Assembly: GCF_014898175.1 (NCBI RefSeq)
Contig: NZ_CP062948.1
Location: 1-64,000, forward strand
Length of the DNA stretch: 64,000 nucleotides
From: Bifidobacterium lemurum
Lineage (GTDB): Bacteria; Actinomycetota; Actinomycetes; Actinomycetales; Bifidobacteriaceae
Direction: 5' to 3'
Positions within the stretch are counted from its first letter, which is position 1. Every line of letters begins with the position of its first letter. Positions 18,344 through 26,509 of the stretch are shown piece after piece. The translations under genes were made by a program, and so were the position numbers. The notes under the pieces are model-generated. The model was not told where the DNA came from and searched no databases. It saw nothing but the letters and a program-made list of their open reading frames with translations.

Positions 18344-18622
18344 GTTCCTTCAGCGGTGTTCCGGACCGGATCGTCTTCTAAGCTCCGTGTTCATGGCAAG
18401 CCGCGACCATCGCGCGTCGCGCGCTCGATCGCATACGGACACCTTGCGTGCCGTCAGCCGTTCTTCTATCGCGCGCCAAACGCGCCGGAACGGCGAGGCC
18501 ATTGCCTTGAACCCGAAGCCCTGAAAGGCTTCCAGGTGGGGAATTCCCGCTTTCTTGATTTCTCAAGCCTTGTCGATATTACCATATGGCCGGACAACCG
18601 CGACACACCGCCGGCCCGCGCG
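18344..18622 (-). other. Leader region of the infC operon
   Basis: About 280 bases between the spermidine-synthase-like gene and infC. On the minus strand a short stem GAAGCC/GGGCTTC is present around 18517-18533, and further G+C-rich stems are possible. A ribosomal-protein autoregulatory leader would fit, but no consensus structure was confirmed. Confidence 0.35.
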
Positions 18623-20293
18623 TCAACTCAGCGCGTCGATCAGACCGGCGATGCCCTCCTCGCGCAGGATCTCGCGATACGGTTCCGCCTCCCGTTCGAT
18701 CAGCTGGTCGATGGCGCGCATGCCCAGCACCTCGACCGGCGCCTGGTCGTCGGTGAGAATGGTCGAATCCGCGTCCGGCTCGTCGACCTCCTCGAACCGC
18801 GCGGCCACCTCGTCCATCTCCCATTTGAGTTCGTCGCTGTGCGTGCGCATATAGGTGGTGGAGCGCAGCGGAATCGCCTTGGCGTCGCGTTTGATGTCGC
18901 TCGCGCCTTTGGTGGACTTGTCCTCGCCGATGGTTTTGGCGAACAACTCGCGGTTGGTGGTGTTCGGCACGTCGGCGGTGAGCATGTTGCGTTCCCCGAA
19001 CACGCTGGCGATGGTGTCGGTGAGAGCCTCGTTGATCGAGCCTTCGCCGTCGGAGATCATGTTCATGTTCACCACCATCACGCCGCCGGGGTTCAGATGC
19101 TCCTTGACCATCTCGAAGAACTCGACCGAGCTCATCTGGAAAGGTATGGTGATGTCCTGATACGCGTCGACCATGATCACGTCGTAGGTCTCGTCGCTGG
19201 CGGCGAGCCATGCGCGCCCGTCGTAGGTGGAGACGGGCACGTCGGCCGGCTCGTCGAAGTACTCCCCGGCCAGTTCGGTGATCTTCTCGTCGATCTCCAC
19301 GCCGGTGATCTCCATATCAGGGTAATACTGCCTGAGCTGGCGCGCGTAGGTGCCGGTGCCCATGCCGAGGATCAGGGCGGAGTCGGCGTTGTCGGCGAGC
19401 GCGGGGGCGGCGAGGGCCGTGTCGTAGTACATGCCGGTGAGGCCCTCGTCCTTCATGGTGACGGACTGCACGCCGAACAGCACGTTGGTGGACAGGATCG
19501 TGCGGTCGGAGAGGTTCTTGACCTGCAGATAGTTGTAGATCGACTCGCCCTCGTAGGCGAGGTTCGTCTCCCAGAACGCGAATCCGCTCAGGGGCGAGAC
19601 GCAGGAGGTGGCCACGAAGACGACCGTGGAGACGACGCAGGCGACGCGGCGGGCCTTGATCGAGATGAAATAGACCAGGGGGATCAGCAGCAGCACGCCC
19701 GAGAAGATCAGGAAGGTCACGAAGGTGCCCACGGCGGGGATGGTCACGAAGGTGGGCAGGAAGGTGCCGAGGATCGAGCCGATGGTGTTGCATGCGGAAA
19801 GACGGCCGACCACGGAGGCGTTGTCCTCGAGCGAGTCGGTGGCGAATTTGTTCAGGCCCGCGGTCACGGTGCCGAGCAGGAACAGCGGCGGCACGAAGAT
19901 GACCATGCAGCTGACGAAGGCCGCGACGATGAGGAAGTTGGTCGACACGCTTACGATCAGAAGTCCGGAGATGGCCAGGATCACGTATTTGCCGACCAGC
20001 GGGATCAGCGCGATCCATACGGCCGCGATCATGATGCGGAAATACAGCTTGTCGGGATTCGGGTCCTTGTCGGCCCATTTGCCGCCGAACACCGCGCCGA
20101 GCGCCAGCGCGATCATGATGGTGCCGATGATGATGGTCCATACGATCTGGGAGCTGGAGAAGTAGGGGGCGAGCAGACGCGAGGCGCCCAGCTCGGCCGC
20201 CATGACGGCCATGCCCGAGAAGAACTCCGTGATGTACAGGAAGATCTTCGATTTGAGGATCGGCCGTTCGCTGTCCTGCGTCTTCACCGCCAT
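18623..20293 (-). CDS. Membrane-anchored spermidine-synthase-like protein
   Basis: 556 aa. The N-terminal half has about eight hydrophobic segments, opening KIFLYITEFFSGMAVMAAEL and ASRLLAPYFSSSQIVW. The motif NTIGSILGTFLPTF is typical of the SpeE-related transporter-like domain. The cytosolic C-terminal half is a Rossmann methyltransferase fold: ALILGMGTGTYARQLRQYYP, ITGVEIDEKI, VSTYDGRAWLAASDETYDVI and DAYQDITIPFQMSSVEFFE. These correspond to the aminopropyltransferase core, with the DA.QD motif near the polyamine site. Such fused proteins are widespread in actinobacteria and their substrate is usually unknown; true spermidine synthesis is not established. It is divergent from thiN. The C-terminal extension after about residue 480 is acidic and charged. 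Confidence 0.8.
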   Translation of the reverse strand: MAVKTQDSERPILKSKIFLYITEFFSGMAVMAAELGASRLLAPYFSSSQIVWTIIIGTIMIALALGAVFGGKWADKDPNPDKLYFRIMIAAVWIALIPLVGKYVILAISGLLIVSVSTNFLIVAAFVSCMVIFVPPLFLLGTVTAGLNKFATDSLEDNASVVGRLSACNTIGSILGTFLPTFVTIPAVGTFVTFLIFSGVLLLIPLVYFISIKARRVACVVSTVVFVATSCVSPLSGFAFWETNLAYEGESIYNYLQVKNLSDRTILSTNVLFGVQSVTMKDEGLTGMYYDTALAAPALADNADSALILGMGTGTYARQLRQYYPDMEITGVEIDEKITELAGEYFDEPADVPVSTYDGRAWLAASDETYDVIMVDAYQDITIPFQMSSVEFFEMVKEHLNPGGVMVVNMNMISDGEGSINEALTDTIASVFGERNMLTADVPNTTNRELFAKTIGEDKSTKGASDIKRDAKAIPLRSTTYMRTHSDELKWEMDEVAARFEEVDEPDADSTILTDDQAPVEVLGMRAIDQLIEREAEPYREILREEGIAGLIDALS

Positions 20294-20478
20294 GCTGGTT
20301 CCCTCTCGTATCGTTCGCTATGTGGACTGCGCCCAGATTATCAGCCCCGCACGCCGGCGCATAGGCGTTGTCTGCACGGCGAACCGGGCGGGTCGGACGA
20401 AAAACCGCCTCGGGCATGATGCGTCCCGCTTGTCCGGGATCGTCTCGCGATCCGCCTCGGACGCGTACACTGGCCGGT

Positions 20479-21249
20479 ATGAGCGATATGGGCAAGGTCT
20501 GCGTGGTGTTCGGGGCGGGAAGCTACTACGACGAGATTCCGGTCATTCCCCAAGGCGCGCTCGTCGTGGCCGCGGACGGCGGTTACGACCATGCGCTTTC
20601 GTTGGGCGTCACGCCCGATGTGGCGATCGGCGATTTCGATTCGATCAGCGGGATGCCGGATTCCCGTCCGGATGGCGGCATGTCGGGCGGCGGGCGCGTG
20701 CGCACCATCGCGTTGCCCGCGCAGAAGGACGAGACCGACATGCCGCAGGCGGTGAAGGTCGGCTGGAACCAGGGCATTCGCGTGTTCCATATCTTCGGCG
20801 GTCTCGGAGGCCGGCTCGACCATGCGTTGGCGAATCTGCAGATGCTGGCCGACATCGCGAGGCACGGCGGCATCGGATTCCTGCATGGCGACGGCAGCGT
20901 CGCCACGGCCGTCACGGATGGGGAGATCCGTTTTCCCGCGAACCAGGTGGCCGCGCGGCGCATGGTCTCCGTGTTCGCGCATTCCGACAAGGCGTTGGGC
21001 GTGACGATTCGGGGGCTGAAATACGAGACGGATCCGGTCGATTGGACGAACAGCCACGCGCTGGGAGTCAGCAACGAGTTCCTGCCCGGCATCCCCTCCT
21101 CCATCAGCGTGCGCGAAGGCACGCTGATCGTCACCTATCCCGTGGAGGCTCCGCAACCTCAATGGCGCAGCGGTGTGGAACAGGACGCGTCCTTCGGAGA
21201 GATCGACGACCGCCGGTCCGAACTGCTCTCCCCGCTCTTCCATGGCTGA
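20479..21249 (+). CDS. thiN: Thiamine pyrophosphokinase
   Basis: 256 aa; makes thiamine diphosphate from thiamine and ATP. ALVVAADGGYDHAL and VAIGDFDSISG hold the catalytic Asp residues. DETDMPQAVKVGWNQGIRVF and GGLGGRLDHALANLQML form the family core. The C-terminal beta region includes WTNSHALGVSNEFL, the motif with N and S contacting thiamine. The start at 20479 follows CCGGT. It is transcribed away from the spermidine-synthase-like gene, and a hairpin follows at 21310. Confidence 0.9.
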   Translation: MSDMGKVCVVFGAGSYYDEIPVIPQGALVVAADGGYDHALSLGVTPDVAIGDFDSISGMPDSRPDGGMSGGGRVRTIALPAQKDETDMPQAVKVGWNQGIRVFHIFGGLGGRLDHALANLQMLADIARHGGIGFLHGDGSVATAVTDGEIRFPANQVAARRMVSVFAHSDKALGVTIRGLKYETDPVDWTNSHALGVSNEFLPGIPSSISVREGTLIVTYPVEAPQPQWRSGVEQDASFGEIDDRRSELLSPLFHG

Positions 21250-21309
21250 CGTCGCCGCCCGTGCGGCATTGCCGGCATGACATGGGAGATCCGGCCCGAT
21301 CGATGCCGC

Positions 21310-21340
21310 ACGACTGCGCAGAGGACGACCGCGCAGTCGT
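21310..21340 (+). terminator. Hairpin downstream of thiN
   Basis: ACGACTGCGC (21310-21319) pairs with GCGCAGTCGT (21331-21340), followed by TGTGAACG. The T tract is weak. Confidence 0.5.
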
Positions 21341-21392
21341 TGTGAACGCTCACGGAAGTTGCGCCTTGAGACTGAAAACACGCGCCAAAACG

Positions 21393-21422
21393 TTGCCGTA
21401 AGTACAGGCGACGCATTAGAGT
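21393..21422 (+). promoter_or_regulatory. Promoter of gap
   Basis: TTGCCG (21393-21398) and TAGAGT (21417-21422) with an 18-base spacer, about 70 bases upstream of the gap start codon. The leader ends CAAAGGGAGAAATAC before the ATG. Confidence 0.5.
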
Positions 21423-21490
21423 AAGGAACGTTGGTAAACAATGGCCGCCGCGCCACCGTGCGCCAAGGCCTATCCCAAAGGGAGAAATAC

Positions 21491-22549
21491 ATGACAGTTA
21501 AGATTGGTATCAACGGCTTCGGTCGTATCGGTCGTCTCGCCTTCCGCCGCATCTTCGAGCTTCAGGCTCGCGGTGGCCAGGCTGGTGACATCGAAGTTGC
21601 CGCCATCAACGATCTGACCTCGCCGGCCGCCCTCGCCTACCTGCTGAAGTACGACAGCACCCACGGCACCTTCAAGCACGACGACGGCACCCTGGTCGAC
21701 GTGAAGGCCACCGAGGACTCCATCATCGTCGACGGCAAGGAATACAAGGTCTACGCCGAGAAGGACGCCAACAACATCCCGTGGGTCAAGAACGACGGCG
21801 TCGAGTTCGTGCTCGAGTGCACCGGCTTCTACACCTCCGCCGAGAAGTCCCAGGCCCACCTCAACGCAGGCGCCAAGAAGGTCCTGATCTCCGCCCCGGC
21901 CAAGGACGCCGACACCCCGACCGTCGTGTTCGGTGTGAACCACGACATCCTCAAGGCCGACGACGTGATCGTCTCCGCCGGTTCCTGCACCACCAACTCC
22001 ATGGCCGCCATGGTCAAGCTGCTCAACGACAAGTGGGGCATCAAGGCCGGCTTCATGACCACCATCCACGCCTACACCGGCACCCAGATGATCCTGGACG
22101 GCCCGCGTGGCACCAAGTCCGGCCGCGACCTGCGCGCCGCCGCGGTGAACACCATCGCCCACTCCACCGGTGCCGCCAAGGCCATCGGCAAGGTCGTCCC
22201 GGAGGTCAACGGCAAGCTGCAGGGCCACGCCCAGCGCGTGCAGGTTCCGGACGGATCCGTCACCGAGCTGACCACCGTGCTGAACGTCGAGACCACCGCC
22301 GACGAGATCAACGAGGCCTTCAAGGCCGCGTTCTCCGACACGGACTACTACGGCTACAACGATGAGGGCATCGTCTCCGGCGACATCATCGGCGACACCC
22401 ACGGCGGCGTGTTCGACCCGACCCAGACCGACGTCAACACCGTCGACGGCGTGACCCTGGCCCGCACCGTGTCCTTCTACGACAACGAGTACGGCTTCAC
22501 CTGCAACATGGTGCGCACCCTGCTGTACTTCGCCGAGATCTCCGAGTGA
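21491..22549 (+). CDS. gap: Glyceraldehyde-3-phosphate dehydrogenase
   Basis: 352 aa; oxidises glyceraldehyde-3-phosphate to 1,3-bisphosphoglycerate with NAD+. The NAD site is [19 protein letters not shown]. The active site [13 protein letters not shown] holds the catalytic Cys; the His lies in [11 protein letters not shown]. The phosphate-binding region is [19 protein letters not shown]. The C-terminus [20 protein letters not shown] is typical. The ATG at 21491 has AAAGGGAG at ideal spacing. Codon use is strongly biased to C-ending codons, as expected of a highly expressed gene. It has its own promoter and a strong terminator. Confidence 0.98.
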   Translation: MTVKIGINGFGRIGRLAFRRIFELQARGGQAGDIEVAAINDLTSPAALAYLLKYDSTHGTFKHDDGTLVDVKATEDSIIVDGKEYKVYAEKDANNIPWVKNDGVEFVLECTGFYTSAEKSQAHLNAGAKKVLISAPAKDADTPTVVFGVNHDILKADDVIVSAGSCTTNSMAAMVKLLNDKWGIKAGFMTTIHAYTGTQMILDGPRGTKSGRDLRAAAVNTIAHSTGAAKAIGKVVPEVNGKLQGHAQRVQVPDGSVTELTTVLNVETTADEINEAFKAAFSDTDYYGYNDEGIVSGDIIGDTHGGVFDPTQTDVNTVDGVTLARTVSFYDNEYGFTCNMVRTLLYFAEISE

Positions 22550-22594
22550 CCCGACGCGGTCTGACGACCGCAACGGTTCCCATGGAACTCATCA

Positions 22595-22630
22595 GGAAGC
22601 CCTCGCCCCACGGCGAGGGCTTCCTCGTTA
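22595..22630 (+). terminator. Strong terminator of gap
   Basis: GGAAGCCCTCGCC (22595-22607), loop CCAC, and GGCGAGGGCTTCC (22612-22624) followed by TCGTTATT. A perfect 13-bp stem. Confidence 0.9.
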
Positions 22631-22650
22631 TTACGGTGTTTCCCGGTAAA

Positions 22651-22752
22651 GAGATCCTTCGACTTCGGGCTTCGCCCTCCGCTCAGGATGACGAATAACC
22701 ATTATCAACGTCATCCTGAGCGCAGGCCGTTAGGCCGGAGTCGAAGGATCTC
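22651..22752. repeat. Facing pair of dispersed palindromic elements
   Basis: The left arm 22651-22692 (GAGATCCTTCGAC...CTCAGGATGAC) and right arm 22710-22752 (GTCATCCTGAGCG...GTCGAAGGATCTC) form an inverted pair with a 17-base spacer. Each arm has a small internal stem (GGGCTTCGCCC; GGCCGTTAGGCC). It lies between convergent gap and ispH. Confidence 0.85.
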
Positions 22753-22774
22753 AACACGGATAGCCACGCGAAGG

Positions 22775-23758
22775 CTACCGGCGGAGCTCAGATGGTAATA
22801 CGAAGTGCATATTCTCCTTGATGGTCTCCACCGAGGAGATATCGTCATAGCCCATGTCCTGCAGGGCCGAGACCACGCCTTCGACGTATTCCTCGGGCAC
22901 CGACGCGCCCGAGGAGACGCCCACGGCCTCGACGCCTTCGAACCAGGCCGGATCAAGCTCGCCCGCGTCGTCGACGCGATGCGCGTCGCCGCGTCCGGCC
23001 AAGGCCTCCTGCGCGACCTCCATCAGACGCACGGAATTCGAGGAGTTCGCCGATCCGACGATCACCACGGCATCGGACCGCTCGGCCACCAATTTCACCG
23101 CGGCCTGCCGGTTGCTGGTGGCATAGCAGATATCGGAGCTCGGCGGCTCCTCGATCCAGGGGAACCGGGCTTTCAAGGCGGCTATCGTCTCGGCCGTCTC
23201 GTCGATGCTCAATGTGGTCTGGCTGAGCAGCACCAATTTGGTCATCGGTTCGAACCGCAGATCAGCGACATCGCCGGCGCGTTCGATCAGATGCACGTGT
23301 TCGGGACTCTCCCCCACCACGCCGACCGCCTCGTCGTGGCCCTTATGCCCGATGTAGACGATTTCGTATCCCTCGCGCACGAAGCGCAGCACCTCGCGAT
23401 GCACCTTGCCCACCAGCGGGCAGGTCGCGTCCACGATATGCAATCCCCGCTCCTCGGCCTCGCGCTTCACCGCGGGCGACACGCCGTGCGCGGAGAACAC
23501 CACCGGAACGCCGGCCGGGCCGGCATCGTCCGGAATCTCATCCAATTCCTCGACGAACACCGCGCCCTGCGCGGCCAAGTCCTCGACCACATGGCGGTTA
23601 TGAACGATCTGCCGGCGCACATACACGGGAGGCAAGCCGTCGCCAAGCCCTCCCCCACGGGCCGAACTGGCCTTGAGTATCGTCTGCACGGTCAGAATCG
23701 CACGATCCACTCCAGCGCAGAATCCGCGTGGATCCGCCAATACGATACGTTTGCCCAT
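22775..23758 (-). CDS. ispH: 4-hydroxy-3-methylbut-2-enyl diphosphate reductase
   Basis: 327 aa [4Fe-4S] enzyme of the methylerythritol phosphate pathway, making IPP and DMAPP. The cluster cysteines lie in DPRGFCAGVDRAI, IVDATCPLVGKVHRE and SSDICYATSNRQ. The His residues lie in RQIVHNRHVV and VFSAHGVSP, and VIVGSANSSNSVRLMEVA completes the active site. GSSGAS-type VGVSSGASVPEEYVE is near the C-terminus. Complete length. An A+T-poor about 310-base region separates it from divergent galM. Confidence 0.96.
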   Translation of the reverse strand: MGKRIVLADPRGFCAGVDRAILTVQTILKASSARGGGLGDGLPPVYVRRQIVHNRHVVEDLAAQGAVFVEELDEIPDDAGPAGVPVVFSAHGVSPAVKREAEERGLHIVDATCPLVGKVHREVLRFVREGYEIVYIGHKGHDEAVGVVGESPEHVHLIERAGDVADLRFEPMTKLVLLSQTTLSIDETAETIAALKARFPWIEEPPSSDICYATSNRQAAVKLVAERSDAVVIVGSANSSNSVRLMEVAQEALAGRGDAHRVDDAGELDPAWFEGVEAVGVSSGASVPEEYVEGVVSALQDMGYDDISSVETIKENMHFVLPSELRR

Positions 23759-24069
23759 CTTGCGTTCGCCTCCTTATCGGTCAGTCCACCAGTGTATCCG
23801 CCAAACGCAACCTTCGTACGATATCGAACGCAGTCCTATGTTCCGCGCGCCACCGGTATCCGCACGAGCGAATGCCGGCACGCTCGCGCCGCATCCTCCA
23901 TGGCGATCGGGGACGGAACGCCCAGCCGGTCCTTCCGTCCTCCACTCGTGGCGTGTCGCGACACCGCCATATGCACGAGCGACGAAACCACGCATAAGGT
24001 ACTAGACTGTTGCGTTAGCGATAACAATCGTTATCGGACAACGACACCAGCACTATGGGAGTGATCATA
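23759..24069. promoter_or_regulatory. Divergent ispH/galM intergenic region
   Basis: About 310 bases without a credible gene. It must hold the ispH promoter and the galM promoter with its operator palindrome (24019-24036). Confidence 0.5.
24019..24036. promoter_or_regulatory. Candidate operator upstream of galM
   Basis: CGATAAC (24019-24025) and GTTATCG (24030-24036) are perfect inverted half-sites around AATC, ending 33 bases before the galM ATG. Length and symmetry suit a LacI-family site; the regulator is unknown. Confidence 0.6.
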
Positions 24070-25023
24070 ATGGCATGCACGAACCTGCCTCCGCGCACCG
24101 GACAGCAGTACGCGATTTCCTACGGCGACTACCAGGCCGTCGTCACCCAGCTCGGCGCCACGCTGCGCAAGCTCACCTACCAGGGCAAGAACGTGATCGT
24201 GCCGCTCGGCGCCGACGATCCGGTGACCTGCTGCCACGGCCAGATCCTCATCCCCTTCCCCAACCGCATCGAAGCCGGCACCTACACCTTCGAGGGCACG
24301 ACCTACACGCTGCCCATCGACGAGCACGACCGCAACACCGCCATCCACGGCTACGGATACCGCTCCTACTGGACTCTGGTGAGCCTCGAGGAGGCCAAGG
24401 TCACGCTGTCGTGGCGTTCGCCCCATATGAACGGCTACCCCTTCGACATCGTCGTCACCGCCACCTATGAGCTGAGCGACAAGGGCCTGTCCATCACCGT
24501 CGCCGCCACCAACCACGGCGACGCGAACGCCCCGTGGGCCCTGGCGATCCACCCGTGGCTCGACAACGGCTTCAACGGCTATGGCGACGAGATCGACGGA
24601 CACAACGCCCAATGCTCCCTGACCGTGCCGGCCGACACGCACGTCACCGTCGACGAGAACCTCATCCCCACGGGCACCGAGCCGGTGGATGGCACCAAGT
24701 ACGATCTGCGGACGGCCACCCTCCTCACCGAACAGCCCTTCGACGACGCGTGGACCGACCTGCATCACAACGCCGACGGCACCGTGACCGCCACGTTCAC
24801 CCGCCCCGACGGCCTGACCATCAAGGTGGGCGGCGACGAGACCATCACCTCGTTCCAAGTGTGCACCGGCACCGGATTCCCCGCCTTCCAGCATCCGGCC
24901 GGCACCGCGGTCGAGCCGCAGACCGCCTACGCCAACGCCTTCAACACCGGCGAGGACCTGATCGTCATCGAGCCGGGCGCCACCAGCGCCACCACGCTGT
25001 TCCTCAGCGCGCAGCAGGCCTGA
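24070..25023 (+). CDS. galM: Aldose 1-epimerase family protein
   Basis: 317 aa. A galactose-mutarotase-like fold: VVTQLGATLRKLTYQGKNVI, GQILIPFPNRIEAGTYTFEG, then NTAIHGYGYRSYWTL with the acid His. WALAIHPWLDNGF carries the second His and GTGFPAFQHPAGTAVEPQTA the base Glu. It interconverts alpha and beta anomers of hexoses such as galactose or glucose in the cytosol. ATG 24070 has GGGAG nine bases upstream; the in-frame ATG at 24055 has no such site. It stands alone behind a candidate sugar-responsive operator. Confidence 0.88.
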   Translation: MACTNLPPRTGQQYAISYGDYQAVVTQLGATLRKLTYQGKNVIVPLGADDPVTCCHGQILIPFPNRIEAGTYTFEGTTYTLPIDEHDRNTAIHGYGYRSYWTLVSLEEAKVTLSWRSPHMNGYPFDIVVTATYELSDKGLSITVAATNHGDANAPWALAIHPWLDNGFNGYGDEIDGHNAQCSLTVPADTHVTVDENLIPTGTEPVDGTKYDLRTATLLTEQPFDDAWTDLHHNADGTVTATFTRPDGLTIKVGGDETITSFQVCTGTGFPAFQHPAGTAVEPQTAYANAFNTGEDLIVIEPGATSATTLFLSAQQA

Positions 25024-25045
25024 CGAAGCGTCGCACAGGGCTTCG

Positions 25046-25076
25046 GGCAAACCGCCGAACGGACGTCCGGTTTGCC
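25046..25076 (+). terminator. Hairpin downstream of galM
   Basis: GGCAAACCG (25046-25054) pairs with CGGTTTGCC (25068-25076). No clear T tract follows, and the right arm overlaps the -35 element of the next gene. Confidence 0.45.
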
Positions 25077-25101
25077 TGAAGTCGCGTCTGTGTGCGATAA
25101 T
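25072..25101 (+). promoter_or_regulatory. Promoter of the bL37-type gene
   Basis: TTGCCT (25072-25077), spacer 18, GATAAT (25096-25101), 37 bases upstream of the ATG. AAAGGAG precedes the start. Confidence 0.65.
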
Positions 25102-25138
25102 CCCGTAGGCTTATTCATCATAAGTAAAGGAGTCCATC

Positions 25139-25213
25139 ATGGGCATGCGCGGACGCAAGCGCAAGGATCGTCGTAAGAAGGCCGCCAACCACGGCAAGCG
25201 CCCAAACGCCTGA
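25139..25213 (+). CDS. 24-residue ribosomal protein of the bL37 / AURKAIP1-COX24 type
   Basis: ATG 25139 after AAAGGAGTCCATC. The product is MGMRGRKRKDRRKKAANHGK followed by RPNA. The strongly basic composition and the end NHGKRPNA match the short actinobacterial 50S protein first noticed in mycobacterial ribosome structures, where it sits in an rRNA pocket. It has its own promoter and a terminator directly after. It is too short for most gene finders and often missed. Confidence 0.85.
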   Translation: MGMRGRKRKDRRKKAANHGKRPNA

Positions 25214-25236
25214 TCTTCACGCGTCAAGAAACGTGG

Positions 25237-25269
25237 AAACCCGCCTGAGCGAAAGCCGGGCGGGTTTTT
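25237..25269 (+). terminator. Terminator of the bL37-type gene
   Basis: AAACCCGCC (25237-25245) pairs with GGCGGGTTT (25259-25267), followed by TTCG. A compact intrinsic terminator. Confidence 0.8.
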
Positions 25270-25358
25270 CGTATTTCATGTCTCCCGGAACAGCGGAACC
25301 AACGAGCCTTCGCGCCGCCTCTTCGACACACGGCCAGGCTATTTTGCACATGGCCAGG

Positions 25359-25700
25359 CTATTCCTTGCAGCAGTGGTCGAGCGCGTCGCGCAGACGCGC
25401 CATCAGGCACTCGGGTGCCTGTTCGGGGCGCAGATAGGACCGCAGCGCCGCGATCAGGGCCTGTTCGCGCTCGTCGCAGCATGTGGTCGGGTCGAAACAG
25501 TCGCCTGCCCCATCCACGCGGGTGGCTTTGATCACGGTCCGCGACGCGACGCCCGCACCATCCATACGGGCGGAGTCGTCCGTCTGGTCGTCGTGAATCG
25601 TGGTCACGGCGGTGATGCGCACGTCCGTATGGGTCACCGTGCCGTCCGCGTCGGTATGGGTGATGGAGATATGACGATGACGTTCGATGGGATCGTTCAT
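25359..25700 (-). CDS. Cys-rich partner of the ECF sigma factor (possible anti-sigma factor)
   Basis: 113 aa starting MNDPIERHRHISITHTDADG. The C-terminal half contains CFDPTTCCDEREQAL, SYLRPEQAPECLMARL and ends DALDHCCKE. The Cys/His content and its position, overlapping the sigma gene by ATGA (25697-25700), suggest an RsrA-like redox-sensing anti-sigma factor. The canonical HxxxCxxC motif is not present in the usual spacing, and the N-terminal beta-rich stretch is unlike RsrA. It is therefore either a divergent anti-sigma or a different protein made with the sigma factor. Confidence in function is low, in the gene high. Confidence 0.6.
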   Translation of the reverse strand: MNDPIERHRHISITHTDADGTVTHTDVRITAVTTIHDDQTDDSARMDGAGVASRTVIKATRVDGAGDCFDPTTCCDEREQALIAALRSYLRPEQAPECLMARLRDALDHCCKE

Positions 25701-26374
25701 GCCCGCTCCCTTCCGCCGATGGCCGCATTGCTGCTTTCATTATCGCGGCTGCGTTCCGATTGCGCGGATAGTGAACCGCGTGGGGTCCGCGTGTCGTATC
25801 CGCGCTCTTTGGCGTAGGCGGCGAGCTCGCGTTTGAGCTGCGTGCGGGCGCGGTTGAGGCGGCTCATCACCGTGCCGATCTTGACGCCCTGCTCGTCGGC
25901 CACCTGCTGATAGGACTTGCCGTCGATCGCCGCGTCGATGAACACCTGACGGCGTTCCGGACTGAGTTTGGAGAGCGCGGCCATGATCTCCTCGGGGGCG
26001 AAGGCGTCGAGATACTCCTGCTCGGCTGATTTCAATCCCTCCGAGGAGTGCTCGGATGCGGCGTAGATGTCCCAGTCGTCGTATTCGCCGCTGGAATCGT
26101 TGGCTCGCTGCGGACGCCGCTTCGCCTTGGCGTATTGGTTGAAATACGCGTTGCGTTCGATGGTGGTCATCCACGCCTCGAAGTTCGTGCCCGGCTCGAA
26201 GGAGTCGAAGGCCTTGAACCCCCTCTCGAAGGTGTCCTGCACCAAATCCTGCGCGTCCTCGGGGTTGTTGGTCAGCCGCATCGCCTGCCGGTAAAGCACG
26301 TCGACGGCGGGCATGGCAAGCTCCTCGAAACGCGCGCGGCGTTCGGCCATGGTCTCCGTCCGTTCTTCGGTCAC
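25697..26374 (-). CDS. sigH: ECF RNA polymerase sigma factor (SigH/SigR-like)
   Basis: About 225 aa. Region 2 has AVDVLYRQAMRLTNNPEDAQ, DLVQDTFERGFKAF and FEAWMTTIERNAYFNQY. Region 4 has LSPERRQVFIDAAIDGKSYQ, QVADEQGVKIGTVMSRLNRA and RTQLKRELAAYA. This is the actinobacterial SigH/SigR class that controls thiol-oxidative and heat stress genes. The GTG at 26374 is preferred: it gives an N-terminus VTEERTETMAERRARFEEL like relatives and lies eight bases after TACAAT, so the mRNA may be leaderless. ATG 26350 is the alternative. Further upstream the frame stays open but is not family-like. The stop overlaps the start of the Cys-rich partner, giving translational coupling. Confidence 0.88.
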   Translation of the reverse strand: MTEERTETMAERRARFEELAMPAVDVLYRQAMRLTNNPEDAQDLVQDTFERGFKAFDSFEPGTNFEAWMTTIERNAYFNQYAKAKRRPQRANDSSGEYDDWDIYAASEHSSEGLKSAEQEYLDAFAPEEIMAALSKLSPERRQVFIDAAIDGKSYQQVADEQGVKIGTVMSRLNRARTQLKRELAAYAKERGYDTRTPRGSLSAQSERSRDNESSNAAIGGRERA

Positions 26375-26509
26375 AATGCACCATTGTAACCCGTCGAGCG
26401 GAGGCTTCTGCCCCTTCGTCGACTCCGAATCCCCACTACCACCAAAAACGCACATGCCGGCGGGTAGAATGGCTCTTCGATATAACCGGTAAGGGAGAAA
26501 AAGAACACC

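Noticed and set aside
17360..20419. A very long plus-strand open frame (over 1000 codons) opposite infC, rpmI, rplT and the spermidine-synthase-like gene
   Set aside because: It is antisense to clearly conserved genes, has repetitive Gly/His/Asp-rich composition typical of the complementary frame in G+C-rich DNA, and shows no domain.
20294..20478. TPP riboswitch upstream of thiN
   Set aside because: The short divergent region lacks the conserved CTGAGA and ACCTGA-like elements.
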